A stretch of DNA of 64,000 nucleotides from Tissierellales bacterium (GTDB lineage Bacteria > Bacillota > Clostridia > Tissierellales > Tissierellaceae). The notes under the pieces were generated by a model, which saw only the letters and a list, made by a program, of their open reading frames with translations, did no database searches and was not told the DNA's origin. The first letter of the stretch is position 1; each line of letters opens with the position of its first letter. Where the stretch lies: the NCBI GenBank assembly GCA_030146705.1, contig JASLBE010000002.1, positions 1 through 64,000 on the forward strand, written 5' to 3'. Of this stretch, positions 1 to 8,011 are shown in pieces. The position numbers and the translations under genes were made by a program.

Positions 1-134
1 CTCCCTACAAAGAGAGTATCTACCATATTATACAATTCTGAAACCAATAAGGATATTATTACTGGTATAGAAAACTTAAATAGGAGTTTACCTATTTTTT
101 CTTCTCCAAACATCCTATTACTTTCGCTGCCCAT
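1..134 (-). CDS. MATE family efflux transporter, N-terminal fragment
   Basis: The first 44 codons of a minus-strand gene read MGSESNRMFGEEKIGKLL and continue into a first membrane helix ending in YNMVDTLFVG. The run 'GKLLxKFSIPxIIS...YNMVDTxFVG' is the standard opening of MATE multidrug/Na+ antiporters. The ATG at 134 has a GGAGGT ribosome site six bases upstream. The rest of the gene lies beyond the left edge of the window, so nothing can be said about its substrate or integrity. Confidence 0.85.
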   Translation of the reverse strand, partial: MGSESNRMFGEEKIGKLLFKFSIPVIISLLVSELYNMVDTLFVG

Positions 135-306
135 TATAAAACCTCCATATCTTTTTTCATACCCTAAGATTGTACCACAGATATTTTTTTATTTCATTGA
201 CTCTATTAGCTATTTTTAAGGACTATATTAATATAGCCTAGCTTTAACCTATTAAGAAATATTAAAATTTTTCAATTTAATCCTAATTTTATCCTATTTA
301 GGCAAA

Positions 307-336
307 TAAAAAAAGTAGGAATTTCTCCCTACTTTT
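307..336 (-). terminator. Rho-independent terminator of the AraC-family gene
   Basis: A 9-bp stem (AAAAGTAGG with CCTACTTTT) sits just past the stop codon of the minus-strand AraC gene and is followed on that strand by a T run. Confidence 0.75.
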
Positions 337-337
337 C

Positions 338-2155
338 CTATCCTAATTTCCTCCTAAGGCTTATTAGGAGGGAGGACCCTGGGTCTAGGTCATAAACTAA
401 ACTGGTTATATTCCCCTTGTCAACTGGACCTAAGTCAGCCTTTAACCTAATTGTTTCCCTAAGCAAGTCCCCTAGTTCTCCCAAGATAGGGGCTGGCCTG
501 CCTATTTTATCCCACTTGTAATAAAGAGAATTATCCAAGTCTATTTTATAAGACAAGTAAAAATATTCCCCCCTAAGCCCTTCTATATTAAGGGCAAACC
601 TTTTTAAATCCTTTGAACTACTATTAAAAAGTAAAACCTCAAAGCCCTGGCTAGACCTAGTAACTAATATTTGTTCCTTTAAGTAAATAACCTCCTGGCC
701 TAACTTACCAACAAGTTCCAAGGCCAGGTAGCTAGGCTTCTTTAAATAATTCCTGGTCAAAAGACCCCTAGAAGCTGAAAGCAAACCTTCTCCGGCCTTG
801 TCCCTAAAGCTTAAGACTAGTTCCCTTCCAGATAAAATCATCCTATAAAGATCCTCAAGCCCAGCCAGCCTATTATTTTTACAATCTTTAGGCAAGTAGT
901 CCAGGTCCTTAAAATCTTCTATTAACCTATAGTCTCCCAAAAAACCCCCTGCCCTAGCCAGGTCTTCCCTAGCTAAAATCGGGGTTAATCCCAAGCTGTA
1001 GACCCTCTTTAAAACAGCCTCTGTTTCATAAGCGTCATAGGGCCAACCAGTCCTAAAGACCAGGTATTTCAAGGAAAATTTTTCCACCATAAGTCCTAGC
1101 TCCCTATAATTTCTAGACTCTAAAATATTGTCCCCCTCCAGGTCAATAATTTCTGGCCCCTTAAAAGATTTAATACTTGGAAGGTCTAGGTCTATATTCT
1201 CCTTGACTATAATTCTTTTTTTATTATACCTACTATACTGGCCTAGGTAGGCCCTTAAATATTCTAGGCCCTGTCCTATTTTATGGTAGGATATCTTCCT
1301 AGCAAGCTTAAGTTCTTCCCCAGTTTTTTTATATTTCTCCCTATACTCCTGGGGGCTGTGGCCATGGATTTTCTTAAAGTGCTTGTTGTAGTAGCGGCTA
1401 TGTGAAAATCCAACCTCCTGGCCTATTTCAGAAATAGACTTGTCTGTATCCAGTAAAAGTTTCCTAGACTCATCCACCCTTATTTTATTTAAAAAATCAT
1501 TAAAATTTTGCCCAAAAGTATCCTTTATCTTATAGGACAAGTATTGGGGGGTTAAAAATTCCCTTTCTGCTATTTCTTTTAAAGATACCCTGTTCCAATA
1601 GTTTTTCTTTAAATAGGAAATAATCCTAGTAAATCTTGCCAGCTGGATTTGGTCCTCCTTTAAAGACTCCTCCTCATATATTAGGTAGTGGAAATTATTT
1701 AATAGGTGGTACATAGTCTTAAGTAGGGTGTCTTCTATCTTATCTTCAAACCCATCTTCTTTTCCTATAAATTCATAAAATAAAATTGCTATATACTCCC
1801 TAAGCTTCCTGTACTTATAGCCTGTCTGCCTAGTCCCATCTAGAGTGTCTGTATAATAGTAAACTTCCTCTAGCCTATCATTATAGGCCTTAAAAAATTC
1901 AGGCTTAATATCTAAAATTAAAACTAGGTTATCCCCTACCCTACTACTTATATAGTAGGGCTCTCCCTGGTTAATAATTTCTATGGCCTCCCTTTCAAGG
2001 CTAAACTCTTCATTTTCTATCCCTATAGTATAGGCCCCCTTAAGTACAAAAAATATCCTAATACAATTGTGCCAAACCAGGGGATAGTCTTCAATTGTAG
2101 CTAGTTTAAAATCTATGTCCATACCAGGTTTAAATTCAATATATTCCCTTCTCAT
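338..2155 (-). CDS. AraC-family regulator with degenerate GH39-like C-terminal domain
   Basis: This 605-residue protein starts with a cupin-like sensor region (about 1-150). A double helix-turn-helix AraC DNA-binding domain follows (about 170-280, with 'SLKEIAEREFLTPQYLSYKIK' split over the first helix pair and 'SISEIGQEVGFSHSRYYNKHFK' over the second). The remaining ~320 residues resemble the tail of AraC regulators fused to a family 39 glycoside hydrolase: 'GLLTRNYLKKPSYLALELVGKLG' matches the 'GLLT..G..KPSYYA...L..LG' stretch of that family. The barrel part looks shortened and I cannot locate the catalytic acids, so it is probably a ligand sensor rather than an enzyme. The ATG has an AAAGGGG ribosome site. 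No sugar genes adjoin it, so its target is unknown. Confidence 0.75.
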   Translation of the reverse strand: MRREYIEFKPGMDIDFKLATIEDYPLVWHNCIRIFFVLKGAYTIGIENEEFSLEREAIEIINQGEPYYISSRVGDNLVLILDIKPEFFKAYNDRLEEVYYYTDTLDGTRQTGYKYRKLREYIAILFYEFIGKEDGFEDKIEDTLLKTMYHLLNNFHYLIYEEESLKEDQIQLARFTRIISYLKKNYWNRVSLKEIAEREFLTPQYLSYKIKDTFGQNFNDFLNKIRVDESRKLLLDTDKSISEIGQEVGFSHSRYYNKHFKKIHGHSPQEYREKYKKTGEELKLARKISYHKIGQGLEYLRAYLGQYSRYNKKRIIVKENIDLDLPSIKSFKGPEIIDLEGDNILESRNYRELGLMVEKFSLKYLVFRTGWPYDAYETEAVLKRVYSLGLTPILAREDLARAGGFLGDYRLIEDFKDLDYLPKDCKNNRLAGLEDLYRMILSGRELVLSFRDKAGEGLLSASRGLLTRNYLKKPSYLALELVGKLGQEVIYLKEQILVTRSSQGFEVLLFNSSSKDLKRFALNIEGLRGEYFYLSYKIDLDNSLYYKWDKIGRPAPILGELGDLLRETIRLKADLGPVDKGNITSLVYDLDPGSSLLISLRRKLG

Positions 2156-2176
2156 AAGTACCCCTTTATATTATTA

Positions 2177-2200
2177 AAGAGAAGCCAAGGCTTCTCTTAT
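2177..2200 (-). terminator. Hairpin after the P-II gene
   Basis: A perfect 10-bp stem (AAGAGAAGCC with GGCTTCTCTT, 2-base loop) lies just downstream of the minus-strand P-II gene; the T tract is interrupted, so efficiency is uncertain. Confidence 0.6.
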
Positions 2201-2210
2201 TTATAGTCTC

Positions 2211-2534
2211 TTATTTAGTAAGTTTCCTATGGTCAAAGCCAACTAAGGACTCAACATCAAAGGTGAAAATAATTCCAGCTCCAGCATCCTTAAAATCACC
2301 TGCATAAGTCATAGCCTCTACTATCTCTTTTCTTTTCCTCTCTTCTGTTAGGATTATTATTATTTCCTTGGCTGCCTCCACACTAATATTGAAAAATTTC
2401 TTGGCCTCACTTTCTCCAGTCCCCCTACCAAAAAATATAGTGGCACCTACAGCTCCGGCCTTTTTGGCCCCCTCAACTACTTGGTCTGCCTTGCCCCTTT
2501 CTACTATTCCTACTATACATTTTACATCTTCCAT
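2211..2534 (-). CDS. P-II-like nitrogen regulator family protein
   Basis: The ~107-residue protein has the ferredoxin-like P-II layout: an N-terminal strand (VKCIVGIVERG), a T-loop-like segment (GATIFFGRGTGESEAKKFF) and a C-terminal segment with GAGIIFTFDVE. P-II proteins bind ATP/ADP and 2-oxoglutarate and regulate partner transporters or enzymes. It begins 11 bases after the DUF1538 membrane gene, so the two form an operon, and P-II control of that membrane protein is the natural inference. I chose the ATG at 2534, which has an AGGAG site, over an upstream GTG. It is not an obvious GlnB/GlnK, since the uridylylated-Tyr T-loop is absent. Confidence 0.85.
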   Translation of the reverse strand: MEDVKCIVGIVERGKADQVVEGAKKAGAVGATIFFGRGTGESEAKKFFNISVEAAKEIIIILTEERKRKEIVEAMTYAGDFKDAGAGIIFTFDVESLVGFDHRKLTK

Positions 2535-2545
2535 TTCAAACACTC

Positions 2546-3229
2546 CTATATCTTAGTTATTATTCCCAGAACCATTACAGAAATCATTGAACCTACAGAG
2601 GTTAAACCTACAACTCCAAAGCCTGCCAGCAAGGGGTCTATCCCCTCTATTACTGTGGCCAGTCCAACTGCCAGGGCCATATTAATCGGTATATTTACTG
2701 GACCTGTTGTAGCACTAGCTGCATCAAAGGCTACAGAGTTAAAAGGTTCTGGTGTTATAAATACTAGTAAAACAACAATTGCCAAAAGAGGAACTATGAT
2801 CTTTACAAATGGTATATTGTATAGGATCCGACTAAGCCCTATAACCATTCCAAAACCAAAACCTACGGCAACCCCGTGGATTAACACCTTATTGGGAATT
2901 GCCCCAGCTGATAGGTCTTCTATTTCTAAGGCTAAGGCCTTAAGGCCTGGTTCTACTAAGGTTGCAAAATATCCTATTACAAAACCTATGATCATTACAA
3001 TCCATTTTTTCTCTATTCGTACAAAGTTCCCCCCAACAGCATCTCCCAGGGGGATTAGGCTAAATTCAACTCCTTTTAAGAAAAAATGAAGCCCTATAAT
3101 AGTCATTATAAACCCTGCTATAAATTCTGCGTTATTTTGTAACGGCTGCTTAAAAACTATTAGCTGGAGGAACAACAAAATTCCAGCCAAAGGTAATACA
3201 CTGCTAATTGTCTCTAACAATGCAGACAA
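2546..3229 (-). CDS. DUF1538 integral membrane protein
   Basis: This is a highly hydrophobic protein of about 228 residues with roughly six or seven helices and the DUF1538 signatures 'GxHFFLKGVEFSLIPLGxxxG' and 'TGPVNIPINMALAVGLATVIEG'. Members of this family have been reported to act in pairs (UmpA/UmpB) as cation/proton antiporters. Many genomes carry two DUF1538 genes or a fused double copy beside a P-II gene, but here only one is present. Translation probably starts at the TTG at 3229, which follows AAAGGAAG; an upstream TTG at 3247 is also open. Ion specificity cannot be read from the sequence. Confidence 0.8.
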   Translation of the reverse strand: MSALLETISSVLPLAGILLFLQLIVFKQPLQNNAEFIAGFIMTIIGLHFFLKGVEFSLIPLGDAVGGNFVRIEKKWIVMIIGFVIGYFATLVEPGLKALALEIEDLSAGAIPNKVLIHGVAVGFGFGMVIGLSRILYNIPFVKIIVPLLAIVVLLVFITPEPFNSVAFDAASATTGPVNIPINMALAVGLATVIEGIDPLLAGFGVVGLTSVGSMISVMVLGIITKI

Positions 3230-3390
3230 GTCGTCACTTCCTTTCAATGTTTCTTTGTCTAGTCTCTTACATCTAACTATACTTATTATATCATAACTAG
3301 CTTTTATAATAAGTTTTTTAGGGTAGATTAATATCTAAGAGTAAAAATATTAATTCCCTTGGTTTTTTTACATTTTAAATTATTTTTTCA

Positions 3391-3419
3391 TTACAATATA
3401 GCCTGCCATAGGGTATAAT
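3391..3419 (+). promoter_or_regulatory. Sigma-A-type promoter of the TIM-barrel gene
   Basis: TTACAA (3391-3396) and TATAAT (3414-3419) are separated by 17 bases, and lie just upstream of an AAGGAGG ribosome site and the ATG at 3447. Confidence 0.7.
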
Positions 3420-3446
3420 ATATTGTAGAAAAAAAGGAGGTAGATT

Positions 3447-4127
3447 ATGAAGAAAGAAAGATTTGTACCTGAGGTAAAATCTACTTTAAGGTCTAGAATT
3501 ATAGAGGTTCCTGAGGCCATTTACAAGGCCAGTGGAATAAAAATACTAGGTAAGAGAATTAAGTCTCTTTTATTTACAACAGATGTAGCAATTATAAGAA
3601 ATACCAATGCTAGTTCAATTATGGCGGTTTATCCTTTTACACCCCAACTATCCATAACCCAGGCCATACTAGAAGTTTCTCCAGTTCCAGTTTTTGTTGG
3701 AGTTGGTGGTGGACTTACTACTGGTAAGAGGTCTGTTAATATTGCTGCCCAGGCAGAACTCCTTGGTGCCTATGGAGTTGTTGTTAATGCTCCTACTGCT
3801 AATGATGTAATAGCTCAAATGAGCAAGGTGGTAGACATACCTATTATTGCAACTATTGCTTCTAGACACGACGATTTTAAAGGAAAATTTGAAGCTGGTG
3901 CTAAAATTTTCAATGTTTCTGGTGGGTCCAAAACTGCTGAGGTTGTAAAAATTATAAGGGCAGAGCTTGGAGATAAGGTCCCAATTATAGCAACTGGTGG
4001 ACCAACTGAAGAGTCTATTTTAGAAACAATTGAAGCTGGTGCCAATGCTATAACCTATACCCCACCAACAAGTTCTGAAATTTTTGCTGGTGTTATGCAA
4101 CAATATAGGGTTGATAAAAAACAATAA
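3447..4127 (+). CDS. TIM-barrel protein of unknown function
   Basis: The 226-residue protein has the repeated beta/alpha pattern of a small phosphate-binding TIM barrel: 'PVPVFVGVGGG', 'GAYGVVVNAPT', 'DIPIIATIAS', 'GAKIFNVSGG' and finally 'VPIIATGGPTEESILETIEAGANAITYTPP', the usual C-terminal phosphate grip. It resembles ThiG, KDPG-aldolase and ManNAc-6-P epimerase folds, but I cannot assign it to one of them and no neighbour hints at a pathway. It has its own promoter and a strong terminator, so it is a single-gene unit. Confidence 0.7.
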   Translation: MKKERFVPEVKSTLRSRIIEVPEAIYKASGIKILGKRIKSLLFTTDVAIIRNTNASSIMAVYPFTPQLSITQAILEVSPVPVFVGVGGGLTTGKRSVNIAAQAELLGAYGVVVNAPTANDVIAQMSKVVDIPIIATIASRHDDFKGKFEAGAKIFNVSGGSKTAEVVKIIRAELGDKVPIIATGGPTEESILETIEAGANAITYTPPTSSEIFAGVMQQYRVDKKQ

Positions 4128-4157
4128 GTCTAAAGCTTTTGCTTTAGACTTAATTTT
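4126..4157 (+). terminator. Rho-independent terminator of the TIM-barrel gene
   Basis: A perfect 11-bp stem (AAGTCTAAAGC / GCTTTAGACTT, loop TTTT) starts at the stop codon and is followed by AATTTTT. Confidence 0.9.
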
Positions 4158-4351
4158 TACCCCTTTTTATAGAATTCTTTCAAACTAATAATAATCCCCT
4201 CAAATTATTATCTTCCTATATATTATTATACATTATTTCCCAAAATTTACAAGAAAATTTTAGAATTATCTGAAAATTTTAAGGAAGTTAAAAGGACTGA
4301 AACCTAGTAAATGTAAATTCCAATCCCTCAAACCTAAGCTAATTAAAAATC

Positions 4352-5368
4352 CTATCCTTCTAATAGGTCCTTAAGCTCTCCCTTTACCCTATAAGGAACC
4401 TGCTTAAGTTCTTCTATACTAGAAACTCCCAATAGAAGCATAATAACCCTTAGTTTATACATAGTCTCAGTTAAATACGCATCTGCAGCATCATAGCTAC
4501 CGTGGAGCAAGTAGGAAATTATCTCCCCTGCAACTCCAACAAGGTCTGCCCCTATTATTATAGACTTGGCTATGTCTAAACTATTTCTAATTCCTCCGCT
4601 ACCAATTAGTGTCCCATCTGAAACCTTCCTTGCCTCAATTATAGCCAGGGCTGTTGGTATCCCCCAACTATAAAGTTCAGACAGGTCTATATGGCTATTT
4701 CTCATATTTTCTATCTCTATAAAGTTGGTGCCACCTGCACCTGATATATCTATATATTCTATCCCAATTTCCCTAAGTCTTCTTACAGTATCCTTAGAAA
4801 GTCCCAGGCCAACCTCCTTAACTATAACAGGTTTATCAATATTTTTACTTATATTTTCTATATTGTCAAGAATACCTCTAAACTCCCTGTCCCCCTCTTT
4901 CATAACTATCTCCTGGGCTGGGTTTAAGTGGAGCTGGATAGCATCTCCATCTACTAGGTCCAAGGCTTTTTTACAATCTTCTAAAGAAGCATTGGCAGAT
5001 AGGTTTGATACTACTATCCCATCATCTCCCAAGGTTTCTCTAACAATTTTAAAGGATTCTATACAGCCTTCTTCTTCACAAAGGGCAATAGTTTGAGACC
5101 CAACTGCCATAGGGATATTAAACTTTTTTGCCAGCCTAGCCAGGTCAGTATTTATGCTTTTTGTAAATTCTGCCCCACCAGTCATAGCATTAATCATAAT
5201 AGGTGCCCCTATTTTTTTATTTAAAAATTCAGTACTAGTATCAATATCTTTAAAATCCAGCTCAGGTAAAGAATTGTTTGATAAAAATACATCTGATAAT
5301 AAAGTCTCACCCTCATACATAGACCTTAAATAGTTTTCTACATGCTCTTTTTTTCTTAACTCTCTCAT
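4352..5368 (-). CDS. fni: Type 2 isopentenyl-diphosphate delta-isomerase
   Basis: The enzyme interconverts IPP and DMAPP using FMN and NAD(P)H, feeding undecaprenyl phosphate and quinone-type isoprenoids. The sequence shows the family N-terminus 'RKKEHVENYL', the FMN/substrate motif 'AMTGG' at about 61-65, 'QLHLNP', 'IVKEVGLG', 'ISGAGGTNF' and 'GSGGIRN', all typical of Fni/Idi-2. I start it at the ATG at 5368, which follows GAGGTG by eight bases; an in-frame TTG 15 bases upstream has no ribosome site. Length (338 aa) fits the family. No other isoprenoid gene is in the window. Confidence 0.93.
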   Translation of the reverse strand: MRELRKKEHVENYLRSMYEGETLLSDVFLSNNSLPELDFKDIDTSTEFLNKKIGAPIMINAMTGGAEFTKSINTDLARLAKKFNIPMAVGSQTIALCEEEGCIESFKIVRETLGDDGIVVSNLSANASLEDCKKALDLVDGDAIQLHLNPAQEIVMKEGDREFRGILDNIENISKNIDKPVIVKEVGLGLSKDTVRRLREIGIEYIDISGAGGTNFIEIENMRNSHIDLSELYSWGIPTALAIIEARKVSDGTLIGSGGIRNSLDIAKSIIIGADLVGVAGEIISYLLHGSYDAADAYLTETMYKLRVIMLLLGVSSIEELKQVPYRVKGELKDLLEG

Positions 5369-5422
5369 ATAATTACACCTCAATTAAAACTTTATAAATA
5401 AATTTAAGCAAACTTAATCTTC

Positions 5423-6373
5423 CTAGGAATTAACCCTATCTTCAATTTCAGATAAAGCCTCATTAACAAGAGACAATACCCTAACTTCAAAGTTTTCATC
5501 AACCCTCAAGTTAGTCTGGTATTTCCTAATTAATTGACCTGTTATACTATCCTTATTTTTTGCAAGTTCCTTATAAGAATTTAAAGCATCATTATCAATA
5601 ATTCCCTTCTCATTAATTATCGGCGTTTTGTCAGTTCCTTTTAAATAGTCCACCAAATTTTCCCTATAAGCCATCAATATGTCCTCATACCTCTTGCTTT
5701 GAGGGTAATGAACTATGTAGTCTTCTATTTTTATAAGCCTTTTACCTAAGTCTTCATAAGAGATATTTAGGTTGCCTTCATATTCTGTAGGTATATTTAC
5801 TAATTTTGATTTAATATTTAAATATTCATCAGCATCTTCTGAGATTTTTCCATTATAGTTCAAAAATTTACTATAGTCCACTATTAATTTTAAATCCTTG
5901 CCTTCCCTTAAAATTTTATAGTTTAATTTATATAATTTTTCAAGATTAGACCTTAGGTCCTTGTTCTCTAACTGGCCTAAGTCTTCATCACTTAAAAACA
6001 TTTTATCTCCTAAAAGTTTTTCAAGCTCCAAGCCCTTGTCCTTAGCCAGTACAGCCTTTAAATTCTTAGCTGCCTTTCCTATAAGGGCCTCCTCCAGGCT
6101 ATAGATTAGAATATCTCCATTTTCCCTGCCAACCAGGTCTATATTCTCATCAACAAAGTCCATAGTTTCCCTTAAGTCTATATCTTTTCTACTAGTTATT
6201 TTTTTAAATTCATCCATTATTTCACTTATTCTCTCTTCTTTTAACCCATCTTCACTATTTTCTATTGCAGCAACCTCTTCCAAGGATTTTTTACTCTTCT
6301 TGCCACAACTAAATATAATAAAGGCCGAAAGAACACAAACTAAAACTAACAAGGTCCTCTTATATTTCTTCAA
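5423..6373 (-). CDS. Lipoprotein of unknown function
   Basis: The 316-residue protein starts from TTG (GGAGT site upstream) and has a clear lipoprotein signal: a Lys/Arg-rich start, a hydrophobic core and the lipobox 'IIFSC' with the lipidated Cys near residue 23. The mature part is charged and predicted to be mostly helical, with no domain I recognise. It lies 49 bases downstream of fni's start region on the same strand, upstream of fni, so the two may be co-transcribed. Confidence 0.7.
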   Translation of the reverse strand: MKKYKRTLLVLVCVLSAFIIFSCGKKSKKSLEEVAAIENSEDGLKEERISEIMDEFKKITSRKDIDLRETMDFVDENIDLVGRENGDILIYSLEEALIGKAAKNLKAVLAKDKGLELEKLLGDKMFLSDEDLGQLENKDLRSNLEKLYKLNYKILREGKDLKLIVDYSKFLNYNGKISEDADEYLNIKSKLVNIPTEYEGNLNISYEDLGKRLIKIEDYIVHYPQSKRYEDILMAYRENLVDYLKGTDKTPIINEKGIIDNDALNSYKELAKNKDSITGQLIRKYQTNLRVDENFEVRVLSLVNEALSEIEDRVNS

Positions 6374-6495
6374 AAAATCAACTCCAGTCTACTTTTTGAT
6401 TACCATAGTTATTATATACTATATGGTTCAATTTTTCATCTATATTAATAATTTGTTTGGCTAGACCATTTTAAATTAGCCAGGTTAAGGGCAAT

Positions 6496-6523
6496 AAAAA
6501 AACACCCTATAGGTGTTTTTTTT
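6496..6523 (-). terminator. Rho-independent terminator of purC
   Basis: A 6-bp core stem (AACACC / GGTGTT) is flanked by A and T runs on both sides, so it can act in either direction; it follows the purC stop codon. Confidence 0.8.
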
Positions 6524-6526
6524 AAT

Positions 6527-7210
6527 CTATTCTAGGATTAACTTTTCCAGGTCAAAAGGCTCCAAGTAGACCCCATCCTTATAGGCCCTCATATTACCAC
6601 CAGAAATTTCATCAATCAAGGCAATCTCTTCTTCATCTCCTATTTTTCCAAATTCCAACTTAATATCATATAAGTCTATTCCCTTGCTAGCAAGTTCTTG
6701 CCTAACTAGGTCAGAAATTTTCCTGGCCATAGTAACTAAGGTTTCATATTCCCCTGGACTTAAAATTCCCAGCATCTCCAAACCATCTTTTGTAATTAAG
6801 GGATCCTCCCTTTCATCATCCTTTAAAGTAATTTCCACATAGCCATCTAGCTTTTGGCCCTCTTCACAATATAGGCCATACCTCCTTAGGAAGCTCCCAA
6901 CAGCCCTATACCTGCAAATAACTTCCAGTCCCTTGCCAAACATCTTGGCTGGATAGACCTCCATTTGGGCCCTTTCTATATCAGATCCTACATAGTGGGT
7001 CCTTAGGCCCAGCCTATTTATTTTCTCAAAGAAAAAAGTTGTTAACCTAAGTCCAGAAGCCCCCATACCATCTATAGTCAGGCCAACTGTATTAGCTCCT
7101 GGGTCAAAGACTCCTCCCTCTCCAGTTACATCATCCTTAAATTGTAGTAGAAACCTGCCATTTTTCAAGTCATAAACATCCTTAGTCTTTCCCTTATACA
7201 CTAAATCCAT
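6527..7210 (-). CDS. purC: Phosphoribosylaminoimidazole-succinocarboxamide synthase
   Basis: SAICAR synthase catalyses the ATP-dependent joining of CAIR and aspartate in purine biosynthesis. Family motifs are 'YKGKTKDVY' near the N-terminus, 'KMFGKGLEVICRYRAVGSF' in the middle, 'DIKLEFG' and 'LIDEISGGNMR' near the C-terminus. The ATG at 7210 follows AAGGAGTGAGG and gives 227 residues, the usual bacterial length; upstream in-frame codons are not family-like. No other pur gene is nearby, so it stands alone with its own promoter and terminator. Confidence 0.93.
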   Translation of the reverse strand: MDLVYKGKTKDVYDLKNGRFLLQFKDDVTGEGGVFDPGANTVGLTIDGMGASGLRLTTFFFEKINRLGLRTHYVGSDIERAQMEVYPAKMFGKGLEVICRYRAVGSFLRRYGLYCEEGQKLDGYVEITLKDDEREDPLITKDGLEMLGILSPGEYETLVTMARKISDLVRQELASKGIDLYDIKLEFGKIGDEEEIALIDEISGGNMRAYKDGVYLEPFDLEKLILE

Positions 7211-7272
7211 AACCTCACTCCTTCTATAGTTCTCAGCTATAATAATACAAGTTTCTCGGCCTTTGTTCAATT

Positions 7273-7301
7273 GTCATACCCTCTTAACTTCCTTTTGTCA
7301 A
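7273..7301 (-). promoter_or_regulatory. Sigma-A-type promoter of purC
   Basis: On the minus strand TTGACA (7301-7296) and TATGAC (7278-7273) are 17 bases apart, about 60 bases before the purC start. I see no purine riboswitch in the short leader. Confidence 0.6.
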
Positions 7302-7332
7302 GACTTATATGGAAGTTTTTAAATCTTTTGGA

Positions 7333-7359
7333 TAAAAAAATAAGGCCTAATAAGCCTTA
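7333..7359 (-). terminator. Terminator of the redox/aldolase operon
   Basis: A 6-bp stem (TAAGGC / GCCTTA) overlaps the aldolase stop codon and runs into seven Ts on the minus strand. Confidence 0.65.
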
Positions 7360-7998
7360 CTTTTGTCCATAGCTTTTAAATTTTTCCATCATTTTCTCCA
7401 TCTCTTCCCTAGGTAAGATTATAGGCTCCCCTATGGCCCTGGCCTTTACATAAATTTCTGCACAAAGTTCAATTTCCTCTGCAAGGTTAAAGGCAGCCTC
7501 TAAACTTGCCCCACCTGTTAAAAGTCCGTGGTTGGCAAGGAAGACCCCATACCTATCTTCCATAGCTACCAGGGCATTTTCCCCCAACTCTTCTGTGCCG
7601 TAGGAGGCATATTCTGCACACCTAACATCAGGTCCTGCACCAGCAACTAGGTAGTTACTTCCTGGTAGGCCCTCCCTTAGGGTTGCCAAGACAGTTGAGT
7701 AAACTGAATGGGTGTGGACCAGGCCTGATAGGTCCTCCCTATTTCTATAAAATATTAAGTGCATATGGTATTCGCTAGAGGGCTTATTTCTTCCTTCAAC
7801 AAGCCTGCCTTCTAGGTCCAAGATTACTATGTCCTCAAGTTCCAGCTTAAAATAGTCTAGCCCTGATGGACTTATGGCAACTAACTTTCTTTCCCTGTTA
7901 TAAATAGAAAGGTTACCACCAGTTCCCCTAGTAAGCCCACTGGTTATTAATTTTTTCCCGTAATCTATTATTTCTTGCCTTTCTTTTTTTAATAGCAT
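7357..7998 (-). CDS. Class II aldolase, L-fuculose-phosphate aldolase-like
   Basis: The 213-residue protein has the class II aldolase/adducin pattern: 'GLTRGTGGNLSIY' (phosphate loop), 'ISPSGLDY', catalytic 'SSEYHMH', and the zinc ligands in 'LVHTHSVYSTVLA' and 'ANHGLLTGG'. Length and motifs fit FucA-type enzymes that split sugar 1-phosphates into DHAP and an aldehyde, although related ribulose- or methylthioribulose-phosphate enzymes cannot be excluded. It follows the polyferredoxin gene by 13 bases and is the last gene of that operon, although its role there is not obvious. Confidence 0.85.
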   Translation of the reverse strand: MLLKKERQEIIDYGKKLITSGLTRGTGGNLSIYNRERKLVAISPSGLDYFKLELEDIVILDLEGRLVEGRNKPSSEYHMHLIFYRNREDLSGLVHTHSVYSTVLATLREGLPGSNYLVAGAGPDVRCAEYASYGTEELGENALVAMEDRYGVFLANHGLLTGGASLEAAFNLAEEIELCAEIYVKARAIGEPIILPREEMEKMMEKFKSYGQK

Positions 7999-8011
7999 CT
8001 TCCACCTCCGC

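Noticed and set aside
2481..3089. 202-codon plus-strand frame over the DUF1538 gene
   Set aside because: It mirrors a membrane-protein gene, has no ribosome site or family pattern, and is antisense to a supported gene.
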